Source of the DNA: Chromobotia macracanthus
Lineage: Eukaryota > Chordata > Actinopteri > Cypriniformes > Botiidae
Assembly: GCA_036877525.1 (NCBI GenBank)
Contig: JAZGTH010000114.1
Location: 2,501 to 66,500, forward strand
Length of the DNA: 64,000 nucleotides
Direction: 5' to 3'
Shown: piece by piece, positions 8,972 to 18,404 of the stretch
How the letters are laid out: each line of letters begins with the position of its first letter
How positions within the stretch are numbered: the stretch's first letter is position 1
Made by a program: the position numbers and the translations under genes
The notes under the pieces: generated by a model
The model's input: only the letters and a program-made list of their open reading frames with translations
Told to the model about the DNA's origin: nothing
The model's database searches: none

Positions 8972-11900
8972 GGAATCTTCTTTCAATGACTTTGTTAACA
9001 TGACTGTTAAGATTGATAATTTGCTCAGGAACTCACCTAAACCCAAGCAAGCGCATGCATCCCACCTTATGTCACGACCTGCACTTCGGAATCCTGAGGC
9101 ACCATGTGTTACCAAGCCCATGCAAGTAGGTTCTACCAGGCTGTCTGAGGACGAGCGTAGACGAAGGTTCATAAACAACCTCTGCTTTTATTGTGGTGAA
9201 CCAGGTCATCATAAGTCACAGTGTCCTCAAAAGACCCGGAGGTCCCTCACAGCACAAGACCGGGTGAATGTGGACACCTTTTCACAAAATCCAGTTAAAG
9301 TCTTCACATTACCTGTACAGATTTCTACCGAAAGTGGTTCTTTTATGTTGACAGCATTAGTAGATTCCGGCGCCGCTCTCAACCTCATCAACTCGGACAT
9401 CGCCCGGAAACATCAACTACCCACCATTCCATGCTTTCCACCTATCAGTATTACGGCTGTCAATAACCAACCCATCAAAGGAGGAGTTCTGGAACAGACC
9501 CGATCACTGAAAATGCAAATTGGGGTTTTTCATGAAGAGAACATCTCTCTATATCTGATCGACTCACCCAAATATGAAATAATTTTAAGAATGCCATGGC
9601 TAAGTTGCCACGATCCCCACATCTCCTGGCGCACGGGTGAGCTGACCCACTGGTCTCCATTCTGTTTTAGTCACTGTCTAACCCTTAAGCAGTCCAGTCC
9701 ATGTCTGTCCACAAGCATGGGGAGCCCTCCGAGCCTGACCCAACCAAAGATCCCCAAGGTTTATAACAAGCTTTTGGAGGTCTTCAGCAAGGTTAAAGCC
9801 ACACAGTTACCACCACATCGGCACTGGGACTGTGCTATAGACCTTCTTCCCAACATGTGTCCTCCCAAAAGCAAAGTCTACCCGCTGTCACGCCAAGAAG
9901 CACAGGCTATGGAGGACTACATCAAGGAGGCTCTGGAAGCTGGCTTTATCCGTCCTTCTACTTCTCCCGCTGCAGCCGGCTTCTTCTTCGTGGAGAAGAA
10001 GGATGGGGGTCTGCGTCCGTGCATCGACTACAGAGGCCTCAATAATGTCACTGTTAAATTCAGGTATCCACTGCCTCTAGTCCCTTCTGCCCTAGAACAA
10101 CTCAGGAAGGCCAAAATTTTTACTAAACTCGACTTGAGAAACGCTTATAACCTGATACGCATCAGGGACGGAGATGAGTGGAAGACAGCTTTTCTCACCA
10201 CCAGGGGGCACTACGAATACCTGGTTATGCCCTTTGGCCTTGCCAATGCCCCAGCCGTCTTCCAATCCTTCATAAATGAAGTCTTCAAAGATGTCCTCCA
10301 CAAGTATGTCATCGCATATCTTGACGACATCCTAATCTATTCCCTGAATGAAGAGGATCATGTCACTCACGTCAAGAGTGTTCTTTCCAAGCTTCTCAAT
10401 CACCAACTCTATGTCAAGACTGAAAAATGTGAGTTTCATGTGAAGCAGACAACATTCCTGGGGTACAACATCAGCCACCAGGGCGTTGAAATGGATGCTT
10501 CTAAGGTAACCGCCGTCACTGAGTGGCCGCAGCCCTCCACGTTGAAAGAATTGCAGAGGTTCCTGGGCTTTGCTAACTTCTATCGACGCTTCATTAGAAA
10601 CTACAGTTCTATTGCTGCACCTCTCACCTCATTACTCAAGGGAAAACCCAGAAAGTTGTCATGGAACGCTTCCGCCAATGCAGCCTTCCAAAAGCTCAAG
10701 ACCAGCTTCACGACGGCCCCCATCCTTAAACATCCAGATCCAGAACTCCCCTTCATTGTGGAGGTCGATGCTTCTGACTGCGGGATTGGAGCCGTGCTCT
10801 CTCAACGTCACGGACAGCCTCCCAAGCTTTTCCCGTGTGCCTTCTTCTCTCGGAAGCTAACCCCCGCTGAGTTTAATTATGATGTGGGAAACAAAGAGCT
10901 TCTGTCAATAAAGGCTGCCATGGAAGAGTGGAGACATTGGCTCGAGGGGGCAGCTCATCCTTTTCAAGTTATCACGGACCATAAGAACCTTGAGTATGTC
11001 AAGTCTGCTCGATGTCTGAATTCACGCCAGGCAAGATGGTCTCTGTTCTTTTCACGATTCCATTTTACAGTCACTTATCGTCCAGGCTCCAAGAATAGCA
11101 AGGCAGATGCACTATCCAGGCGCCATGATCCCCCACGACAGAACTACAATCCTGAACCTATCCTAAGTCCAGCCTTGTTTGTTGCTCCGGTCAACTGGGA
11201 CATAATGGAGGAAATTCACCAGGCCGTCCTCACAGAACCATCACCACCGAACTGCCCCCCCTCCAAACAATATGTTCCCCAGACACTACGTCACCGGGTC
11301 ATCCAGTGGGTCCACACATCACTCAGCACGGGACATCCCGGCATTTCACGAACCCTTAAACTTGTGCAGAATTCCTTCTGGTGGCCTTCAATGACCAAAG
11401 ATGTGGCCAATTATGTCAAGTCTTGCTCCATCTGTGCCCAGTCCAAGACTCCCAGGGACCTGCCGACGGGACTTCTACAGCCTCTCCCGATTCCCCAACG
11501 ACCTTGGTCTCACCTCTCCATCGACTTCATCACTGACTTACCCCTGTCTGATGGTTACACCACAATTCTGGTCATCGTCGACCGCTTCTCCAAAGCCTGT
11601 CGTCTGGTTCCATTAAAAGGATTACCTACTGCCATGGAGACTGCTCAAGCCATGTTCCACCATGTCTTTCGAAACTATGGTCTACCTGAAGACATTGTAT
11701 CAGATCGAGGAACTCAGTTCACCTCTCAGGTTTGGAAATCCTTTTGTAACCTTTTAGATATCAATGTGAGTTTAACCTCTGGCTATCATCCGCAGTCAAA
11801 CGGTCAGGTGGAGAGGCTGAACCAAGAGATCGGCAGGTACCTGCGGACTTACTGCAGCCGCAAACAACATCGCTGGGCTGAATTTCTCCCTTGGACCGAG

Positions 11901-12665
11901 TATGCCCAGAACTCACTCACGCACTCCTCTACAGGACTCACGCCATTTCAATGTGTGCTGGGTTACCAGCCTCCCCTGTTCCCGTGGTCAGGAGAACCAT
12001 CGTCTGTGCCTGCTGTTAACGACTGGATTCGTAACAGTGAGAGGGTGTGGGACAGTGCCCATGTACGGCTTCAACGCGCTGTGAGGAGGCAGGAGATTAA
12101 CGCTAACCGTCACCGTCGCCCACACCCTCCATACCAACCTGGACAAAGGGTCTGGCTCTCCACGAGGGATCTCAAGCTACGTCTGCCGAGCAGGAAGCTC
12201 TCTCCCAGGTATGTTGGCCCATTTAAAATCATAAGACAGATTAATGAGGTCACTTACCAATTAGAGCTTCCTGCTGACTACCGCATCTCTCCTTCTTTCC
12301 ATGTGTCACTCCTCAAACCTTTCCACCGGGACGCTGACCCCGAGGCCATATTGCAGGAGCCACCGCCACCGCTGGACATTGGCGGAACGCCGGCCTACAA
12401 GGTGAACGTCCTGCTTGACTCACGGCGAAGAGGGGGTCAGTTACAATACCTGGTGGATTGGGAGGGATACGGCCCAGAGGAGAGATCGTGGGTAGCGGCA
12501 GGGGACATTCTGGATCCCTCGCTCACGGAGGAGTTTCATCGAGCCAGACCTGACCGTCCAGCACCACGTCCACGGGGACGCCCACGTAGAGCACCTGGAG
12601 GTGCTCCTAGAGGGGGGGGTTCTGTAACATCACGCCAGCAGAGGGAGCCCTCACCGGAATACTGA
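8919..12665 (+). CDS. Chromovirus Gag C-terminus plus Pol polyprotein
   Basis: A single frame encodes the rest of Gag and all of Pol. The order is: capsid C-terminus; CCHC zinc knuckle at 9183-9224 (C-X2-C-X4-H-X4-C); aspartic protease DSG at 9363-9371; reverse transcriptase from about 9900, with YLDD at 10317-10328; RNase H from about 10755 (VEVDASDCGIGAVL); integrase with an HHCC zinc domain (about 11311-11445) and a D,D-35-E triad at 11523, 11703 and 11811; and a C-terminal chromodomain (aromatic core about 12438-12491). A basic tail follows, and the stop at 12663-12665 lies inside the 3' LTR. No stop separates Gag from Pol, as in single-polyprotein Tf1-type elements. The frame is open back to 8553, but bases before 8919 are a shadow of gag. 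All catalytic residues are intact. Confidence 0.93.
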   Translation, partial: FRESLCPQLQLEMACRGEESSFNDFVNMTVKIDNLLRNSPKPKQAHASHLMSRPALRNPEAPCVTKPMQVGSTRLSEDERRRRFINNLCFYCGEPGHHKSQCPQKTRRSLTAQDRVNVDTFSQNPVKVFTLPVQISTESGSFMLTALVDSGAALNLINSDIARKHQLPTIPCFPPISITAVNNQPIKGGVLEQTRSLKMQIGVFHEENISLYLIDSPKYEIILRMPWLSCHDPHISWRTGELTHWSPFCFSHCLTLKQSSPCLSTSMGSPPSLTQPKIPKVYNKLLEVFSKVKATQLPPHRHWDCAIDLLPNMCPPKSKVYPLSRQEAQAMEDYIKEALEAGFIRPSTSPAAAGFFFVEKKDGGLRPCIDYRGLNNVTVKFRYPLPLVPSALEQLRKAKIFTKLDLRNAYNLIRIRDGDEWKTAFLTTRGHYEYLVMPFGLANAPAVFQSFINEVFKDVLHKYVIAYLDDILIYSLNEEDHVTHVKSVLSKLLNHQLYVKTEKCEFHVKQTTFLGYNISHQGVEMDASKVTAVTEWPQPSTLKELQRFLGFANFYRRFIRNYSSIAAPLTSLLKGKPRKLSWNASANAAFQKLKTSFTTAPILKHPDPELPFIVEVDASDCGIGAVLSQRHGQPPKLFPCAFFSRKLTPAEFNYDVGNKELLSIKAAMEEWRHWLEGAAHPFQVITDHKNLEYVKSARCLNSRQARWSLFFSRFHFTVTYRPGSKNSKADALSRRHDPPRQNYNPEPILSPALFVAPVNWDIMEEIHQAVLTEPSPPNCPPSKQYVPQTLRHRVIQWVHTSLSTGHPGISRTLKLVQNSFWWPSMTKDVANYVKSCSICAQSKTPRDLPTGLLQPLPIPQRPWSHLSIDFITDLPLSDGYTTILVIVDRFSKACRLVPLKGLPTAMETAQAMFHHVFRNYGLPEDIVSDRGTQFTSQVWKSFCNLLDINVSLTSGYHPQSNGQVERLNQEIGRYLRTYCSRKQHRWAEFLPWTEYAQNSLTHSSTGLTPFQCVLGYQPPLFPWSGEPSSVPAVNDWIRNSERVWDSAHVRLQRAVRRQEINANRHRRPHPPYQPGQRVWLSTRDLKLRLPSRKLSPRYVGPFKIIRQINEVTYQLELPADYRISPSFHVSLLKPFHRDADPEAILQEPPPPLDIGGTPAYKVNVLLDSRRRGGQLQYLVDWEGYGPEERSWVAAGDILDPSLTEEFHRARPDRPAPRPRGRPRRAPGGAPRGGGSVTSRQQREPSPEY
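12609..12619 (+). promoter_or_regulatory. Polypurine tract
   Basis: AGAGGGGGGGG ends three bases before the 3' LTR, the position of the plus-strand primer of LTR retrotransposons. It is also translated as part of the Pol tail. Confidence 0.85.
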
Positions 12666-13081
12666 CTGCTCATGCTCCCTCTGCTGAACTCTGAACTTTG
12701 AACTATGAACTTCCTGTTTGGCAGCTATATAAACCTTGCTGCCACATGGCCACGTTGCAAAGTATTGCCAGCTTAACACCTGACTACTAAGCATTCTCTT
12801 TTACTGCCTGCTTTCCTGTGTTACCTATTGTTTGGTTCTCGTTTTCTGATTTTTGCCTAGCCCCTTTGTTTGACACCTGGATCGGACTGTTTGTTTAGAT
12901 ATTGATTCTCTGCCTGGATTTACGACCTCTGATTTACGTCTCTCCCTTTTGTTGTGTTGCATGGTTGGACTGTCTATGTTTATTACGACCCTTTGCCTGT
13001 ACTTTCGACTTTGAATATGGATAACCCCAATAAACATCCGCAACTGGATCCTGCTTCAGCTTCTGCCTCAGCCCCCTTACA
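12623..13081 (+). repeat. 3' LTR of the chromovirus
   Basis: 459 bp, identical to the 5' LTR except at 12664 (G; T at 7959) and 12759 (A; G at 8054). The G at 12664 creates the Pol stop codon. The A at 12759 breaks the self-primer match and looks like a CpG-to-CpA decay. Confidence 0.95.
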
Positions 13082-13086
13082 GTTGC
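13082..13086. repeat. Target-site duplication, right copy
   Basis: GTTGC directly follows the 3' LTR and matches 7913-7917. Confidence 0.92.
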
Positions 13087-14704
13087 TTACTTTTAATAAC
13101 TAACGTTACTGTTTTCTCGTTTTAGTCAATCATTTATTTTAATGCTTAAGTGTTGTTTCTACCCATATTTGATAATATATGAGCAAACCCAATCGTTGGT
13201 TGGGTCTGTCCATATCTTACCCAATCATGGGTTAAAACATCACAGTATTTTAGAGTGACATAGTAGGATTACATAATAGTTTTGTAATTGCAAATTCTGA
13301 AAAGTTGTTTTGTTTGTTTTGTTGTAAAGTGCTGCGCTAAATAATAATGAAACAAAGAATTATTATTGAATTATTTCAATGTATTTTCTTTTTTTAGTAA
13401 ACAGTAATTATACTAAAACATTATAATAAAAATGATGAAAATGAATGATAAAATATGGCTAATTTAGATGACTTTGCGACAGAATGACAGAATTATTACT
13501 GAATCATGCAGTTGTAGAACATTTTAAATGTGCGTTAAAAATTCAAAATGATTAAAATACCTTCAGAAAACAACATCTTAGGCCTAACTGACAGTGTAAA
13601 ATAAACTGGACCTCTTGAATAAAGTTACCTCGTTTTGTACTAAACAGACCTGACTGCATAATTATATATTTATGAAAATAACATAACATAAATCTTATAC
13701 TGTAAACAATATTCTCAAATTTCCGGTCCATGAACAGAAGATTATAGGCCAGTGTTTTTTTATTAAAAGTTAGCGCACCAAAGCAATTAGTTCTCCCCCA
13801 TGAATTTAAACCAGCAATTATTGTGGCTGGCAACCCAAACCTACCAGCAAGTGCCACAAATACATATTTGACTGTCAGTTCTCATTACTCTATGATTCAA
13901 CTAAAAAAAAGAACTCCAAGTGTCCACTTTTACCACCTCAGCACTCCAGTATCTGAGGGAAAGATCTTAAAGCATTAAAATCAAATTAAGAAGCAAAAAT
14001 GTCCTTTTAAACAAGTACATACCTCTTGGCCAAACTTCGTAATTAAACAAATGTTTATATTTTGATACCCATAATTATACTTTCAAGTGTCACGCGTGTC
14101 TGGTTATAGTTGATGAGATTGAGTCAGACTGGTTTGGGTCCTATTAAGGGAATGTTTAATGGAATAAGAATGCAATGGGTGAATAATGGAAGCATTGTTG
14201 CTTGAGGTCCACCTCTTAAATATGAGCCAATGAGTGGCACACTTTAGCTGAAAACATTTGTAGGTAATAATGCCTTTCTTGTTGACATGGTGATTACCTT
14301 AAATTTAAAATATACTCCATCAGACATTTGTATAAGCAGACACATACACCTCCACATTTATGGAGTCATTGGTGGGATGGCTTTATGCTTTGAAACATGA
14401 TGTCCTTCAGCAGTCCTAGTTCTGCCTCTGTTCACTGCAGGAATGGCTGGGGAATGTTTTGATATACTTATTAGAATCATTCAGATCTGATCTTCATTAA
14501 CAAAAACATGAAAGTACAATGAACATCAGTATAAAGCAGCAGGCTGGATGTTAAATGACTTCAGCATCACAGCCAAACTAATCGCCAGTTTGAATGTACC
14601 ACACTGATGAAACTTTGACTGGCCCTCATGCCTGAAAAGCACACTGAGTCGCCTTAAAGAATTAAAGGTAGGAAAAGCCAAGATGTTTGCAATAGAGAGC
14701 CACT
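13087..14704. other. Intergenic, nothing recognised
   Basis: AT-rich sequence without recognisable genes. The minus-strand frame at 13552-13857 has no visible homology and is not supported. Confidence 0.4.
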
Positions 14705-14890
14705 GTTATGGAGGAGGTTCATGCTCCACCTCCTCCGCGCCACCAGAGAGAGCCGTCTCCAGAGTACTAGCTTTTATTTGGATAATATGTTCATTACAGC
14801 CACTGAACACAGAACGTCATCATTTCACACATGTACCGAACCTGGCTACAATGCCAGTGCAAAATAAAGAGCATTACAACTATGGATTAA
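14705..14890 (+). mobile_element. Possible LTR fragment related to the 44749 LTR
   Basis: TGTTATGGAGGAGGTTC followed by GCGCCACCAGAGAGAGCCGT and CCAGAGTACT resembles the start of the LTR at 44749 (TGTTACGGATGAGGTCC, CCACCAGAGGGAACCGTTTC, CAGAGTATC). An AATAAA lies at about 14863. It ends where the long-inverted-repeat element begins. Divergence is high. Confidence 0.35.
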
Positions 14891-14892
14891 AT

Positions 14893-15771
14893 CACTGTAA
14901 AAAAAAATAATCGTACGTAATTCTAAACATTTGTGTGTAATTTTAATTTACTCATGCGTAATCTAAAACTATTGTATTCTAAAATCTATGGTCACCCAGT
15001 TTACAGATACGAGATTTTGTGTGTTTGTTTACAGATACAACTCTTGTTTTCACAACAGCTATGTTACACGCACGACAACGAAGTGTGTTGTGTGAAACGA
15101 CTGTCAAAAATACGTCATCAAGGTCACAGGCAAAGGCGCCAAACGCAGGCGCCAAAATGGCGGACCAGCAGCCAACCGCTCACTCATCGTTTCAGGTACT
15201 TTTTTTTTTTAAATTCGGACATGCATAAAAGTTAGTTGTTACTAATAACAGAGTATTTTGTCCAAGTAATAAATGTCAACACTTAAAATTGTTAATTATT
15301 TTATGTATCTCATCACGCTACAGGCTGCAGTAATGACCTCCTACGATAGTAAAAAACTATCTTTGTAATATTACTCCTCTGTTGTTAGATCTCTGATATG
15401 TCCGAATTTGAAAAAAAATTGAGACGATGACTGTACGGTTGGCTGCTGATCCGCCATTTTTGCGCCAGTGGCTTAAAACGATGGCGGGGCGCATGTGCAC
15501 TTCGTTGAATTGATTCATCTTCCCTCGGATAGTAAATGTCTGTGATCTTGATGACGTATTTTGACAGTAGTTTCACAAACCACACGTCGTGGTCGTAATT
15601 CGCATGTACGCAGAGCTGTTGTGAAAATAACGTTGTGCCTGTTAACTGTTAAAGTAGCGCATTTTGAAGTTTGCAATCTCGTATCTGTAAACTGTGGTTT
15701 TGGAATCCGACTGACAAAAAACAGAATTACATACAATAGTTTTCAATTACGTACGATTATTTTTGACAGTG
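14893..15771. mobile_element. Non-autonomous DNA element with ~350-380-bp terminal inverted repeats
   Basis: The ends are CACTGTAAAAAA...CAGTG, and the two arms (14893-15240 and about 15395-15771) are reverse complements over almost their whole length. Matching landmarks are TAATCGTACGTAATT against AATTACGTACGATTA, ACGTCATCAAGGTCAC against GTGATCTTGATGACGT, AACCGCTCACTCATCG against its inverse, and AAATTCGGACAT against ATGTCCGAATTT. A loop of about 150 bp separates the arms. There is no transposase, so it is a fold-back or MITE-like element. The superfamily is undetermined; AAAT flanks both ends in palindromic form, so the target duplication is ambiguous. Confidence 0.85.
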
Positions 15772-16400
15772 ATTTTATTCCATATAAAACGAAATATATA
15801 TAATACTACATGGAGTTGTCGTGTCACGGATTTAAAAAGCAGTCATTATAAAAGCAGCATTTTAAAAACGCTTTCGCTTTTTGGTCTAATTAATTGCTGT
15901 TGGGTGTACTTTTGCCGACCTTTGAACAGATGAATTGGCAAAAGTCCATCCACAATTCGAGGGTAAATCATGGCGCTCATATTAGTGAATGACTGTAATG
16001 TTTTTGTTATTTACTAAATGGACCAATGTAATTAAATTGTTTACCTTGTAGATAAATAAACACAACCCAAGCAGTTCAATCAATGAATGCGTCTTTACAA
16101 GGTTGTTTTGGAGAAGGAATTAGACTTAACTAGGTGTTTTTTGAGAATGTTCCATACATCCTTCTTATCCCAGAGAAATGTGTGAGAGTCACGCAGTTAA
16201 TTGGGCCAAGTCTGCTTGAAGATATTTACACGACATTAAACGCATTTGACACCGCGTCCGCTTTCACTGCATTCCGTTGGGTAAAATGCTTGTTCCCGAG
16301 TGAATACACAACACAGGTGTTCGGGCGTCTTTGAACTGTAGGCAAAACAGCAGTTACGTGTAGAAAGGGGGAGGGTGTGCAAGCCAAAAACGAGCGATTT
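15772..16400. other. Intergenic, nothing recognised
   Basis: No gene or named repeat seen. The short plus-strand frame at 16134-16334 has no visible homology. Confidence 0.4.
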
Positions 16401-16404
16401 GTTG

Positions 16405-16650
16405 TTTCGCTATCCCAGCTAACACACGACGTACCAGTTACGTAATTTATTCGTACTTTTTGGTAATCTCACGATTTACTAATTTGCAACGTAACAACAA
16501 CGTCAAAGGCATGTACTTTCATTACATAACAATTTACAACGTCGCCTTTACGATTTCCCAACGTTGCAAGGTTACCAGTTACGTAATATATGTGTCCTAT
16601 TACTAACTGACGTAAACAGAACGTCCCAGGCACGTAATTGAATTACCATT
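16405..16650. repeat. ACGT-rich degenerate repeat segment
   Basis: The phrases CCAGTTACGTAATTTATTCG (about 16433) and CCAGTTACGTAATATATGTG (about 16575) recur about 142 bp apart. Between them lie many AACGT, ACGTA and GACGT words (for example at 16490, 16500, 16540 and 16559). It looks like two diverged copies of one unit. The family is not recognised. Confidence 0.45.
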
Positions 16651-17641
16651 AAATTAATTTACAAGTTGATCTTGTAAACATTTGCTAATTAAATATGTTT
16701 GTTTAAAACATTTCCAGTCACAACGCTGTAAAATCAATTTAACACTACGTATACTGCTTTTTTAATGTTGTTCTGTATGGAAAATAGCCTACATAACAGC
16801 GCGCGCCTCCTCCGACTTTCACTCAGAGCTGGCAGAACGCATATGGCGTCTAACAGGACTCAGCGTTGCTCCCAAAGTGGGACATTTATTCCACAACAAC
16901 TTAAATCAATTATATTATATTTAATTATATATATTTAAATATATATATATTATAATTGTATTATCAATATATTTATTATTTTGTCTGACAGCCATAACAC
17001 GTTTCTTGAGCTGTTTTTTTACTGACAGGAAAGTTCATTTTATCAGGTGATGCACTTAATACTTCTCAACAAATAAACGACTTTAATTAAAATGTAGAAA
17101 AACAGACAAGCATTTTCACAAGTCTTTAACTGAGCAGGGTACCGAAGACATGGTAATGTGTGGAGTGGAAAAGAAAACGCGTAGTATTGCCTTAGTTAGG
17201 GTTATTAATCAGTTTCACCCCTTAACCCTTCACCCCCTTCAGTGTTCAACCTCAATGGAACTTATTACATAATAAAAAATCTTATTACAAAAGACTAAAT
17301 CATAGAAGACAAAAATGATGACTTAATGTAGTTTTAACACATCTTCATGAAATGTTTTAGAAAGTAGTTTAAAATGCCTTTATGCTCTCCAATAACACTT
17401 GTAATAATAATTAGCTAGTAGGAATAAATATCTGCACACATTGGGAATGCCCATAGTTTTAATCTACACAACTTAATTACCCATGTGGTTTAGAATGTAT
17501 ATGAATTACTTGATTGTTATGAATGATTAACAGAGCAGAATAAGAGCAATGTATTTTACTGCTACCTGTTTTATTGCAAATAAGCTACAGACTTAATTAA
17601 AAACAAACAGAAGTTCATATTGTTGTTACACTGGTACAAAG
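16651..17641. other. AT-rich intergenic DNA
   Basis: Includes a strongly AT-rich stretch (TATATAT and TTATTATT runs, about 16905-16985). No gene was recognised before the transposase relic. Confidence 0.4.
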
Positions 17642-18404
17642 TTACTTAAATGGTCTTAATTCTGAGGGCACAACAGATGGGCAAATGTTACACAAAGCAC
17701 AGCAGACTCTGACCATCTTGTCAAGGGATGTAGACAACCAGTAGACAAAAATGATATGTGGAGTTATCGATATCAAGTACTTAACAGTATTATGTTGTTT
17801 ATATTGTGAATATGTTTGTGCTCGAGCTTTCATGTTCTTAGCCTTCTCAATGAAAATTTCAAAACCATTTATTATGGAAGTACAATCTCTGTAACTACAG
17901 TTTTTAAAACGCATAGGTAAATTAATTTGAATCTGCTCCTTGCTGGGCCACACAATGAAGGAAGACAACCTACTGTACATGGCATTTAATGTACTATTAG
18001 AAATGTGGCTTACAGTAGGCTTTGACACATTAAATGTATATGTCAAGAACTGGAGTGGTAAATTCAATCTCATTAGAGTCATTAAAAAGCAGTAAAAAGG
18101 TGAAAGCCCAGGTCCCCCATTTAGGAATCCTGACAAGAAGGTGAAGACGACCATCATCTTGACATAGGATGGAAGTCCAGTTAAGTCCTGGACCATCTCA
18201 TCATTGACCCTGAACACCACCTGCTGGAAAGATAACTTGCTTACCCTGTCCCAAAGGTGATAGACCTCTGCCCTCAGTCTGGTACACTCTTCTGTCTTTT
18301 TTTTTTTTTTTTTTACAGTTGCTTGACAGGCTTCATTGGAGCATGCTACACTGCAATCAGTGTAATCTTTACAACGGATGTGTTTCCCACTTAGCCCACT
18401 TGCT
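17642..18404 (-). pseudogene. ISL2EU/DDE_Tnp_4-type transposase, internally deleted
   Basis: The minus-strand frame is open from about 18404 to the stop at 17642. It shows an N-terminal cysteine-containing segment, a coiled-coil-like stretch (TRLRAEVYHLWDRVSKLSFQ), then LTGLPSYVKMMVVFTFLSGF, a helix-turn-helix-like region (TFNVSKPTVSHI) and KARAQTYSQYKQHNTVKYLI. These are hallmarks of the fish ISL2EU/IS4EU (PIF/Harbinger-related) DDE transposase. The first catalytic Asp of the usual IIDCFE motif is replaced (IINGFE). The central part with the second Asp and the Glu is missing: after about 17760 the frame jumps to a C-terminal DKMVRVCCALCN segment. A run of 18 A residues (18297-18314) lies in frame, encoding six lysines. 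Family call by motif memory; catalytically dead. Confidence 0.78.

Larger units (their letters stand above)
7918..13081 (+). mobile_element. Full-length Ty3/gypsy chromovirus (Tf1/sushi-like)
   Basis: A 5164-bp element bounded by two 459-bp LTRs (TGTAACATC...CCCTTACA). It is flanked by the 5-bp target duplication GTTGC at 7913-7917 and 13082-13086. Order on the plus strand: LTR, self-primer site, gag, protease, reverse transcriptase, RNase H, integrase, C-terminal chromodomain, polypurine tract, LTR. That order plus the chromodomain places it in the chromoviruses. The LTRs differ at only two sites, 7959/12664 and 8054/12759, so the insertion is recent. A frameshift near 8919 within gag makes this copy defective. 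Solo LTRs of the same family lie at 34596-35060 and 46977-47452. Confidence 0.96.

Noticed and set aside
13552..13857. 101-codon minus-strand frame
   Set aside because: No recognisable motif, and flanking sequence lacks splice or promoter evidence.
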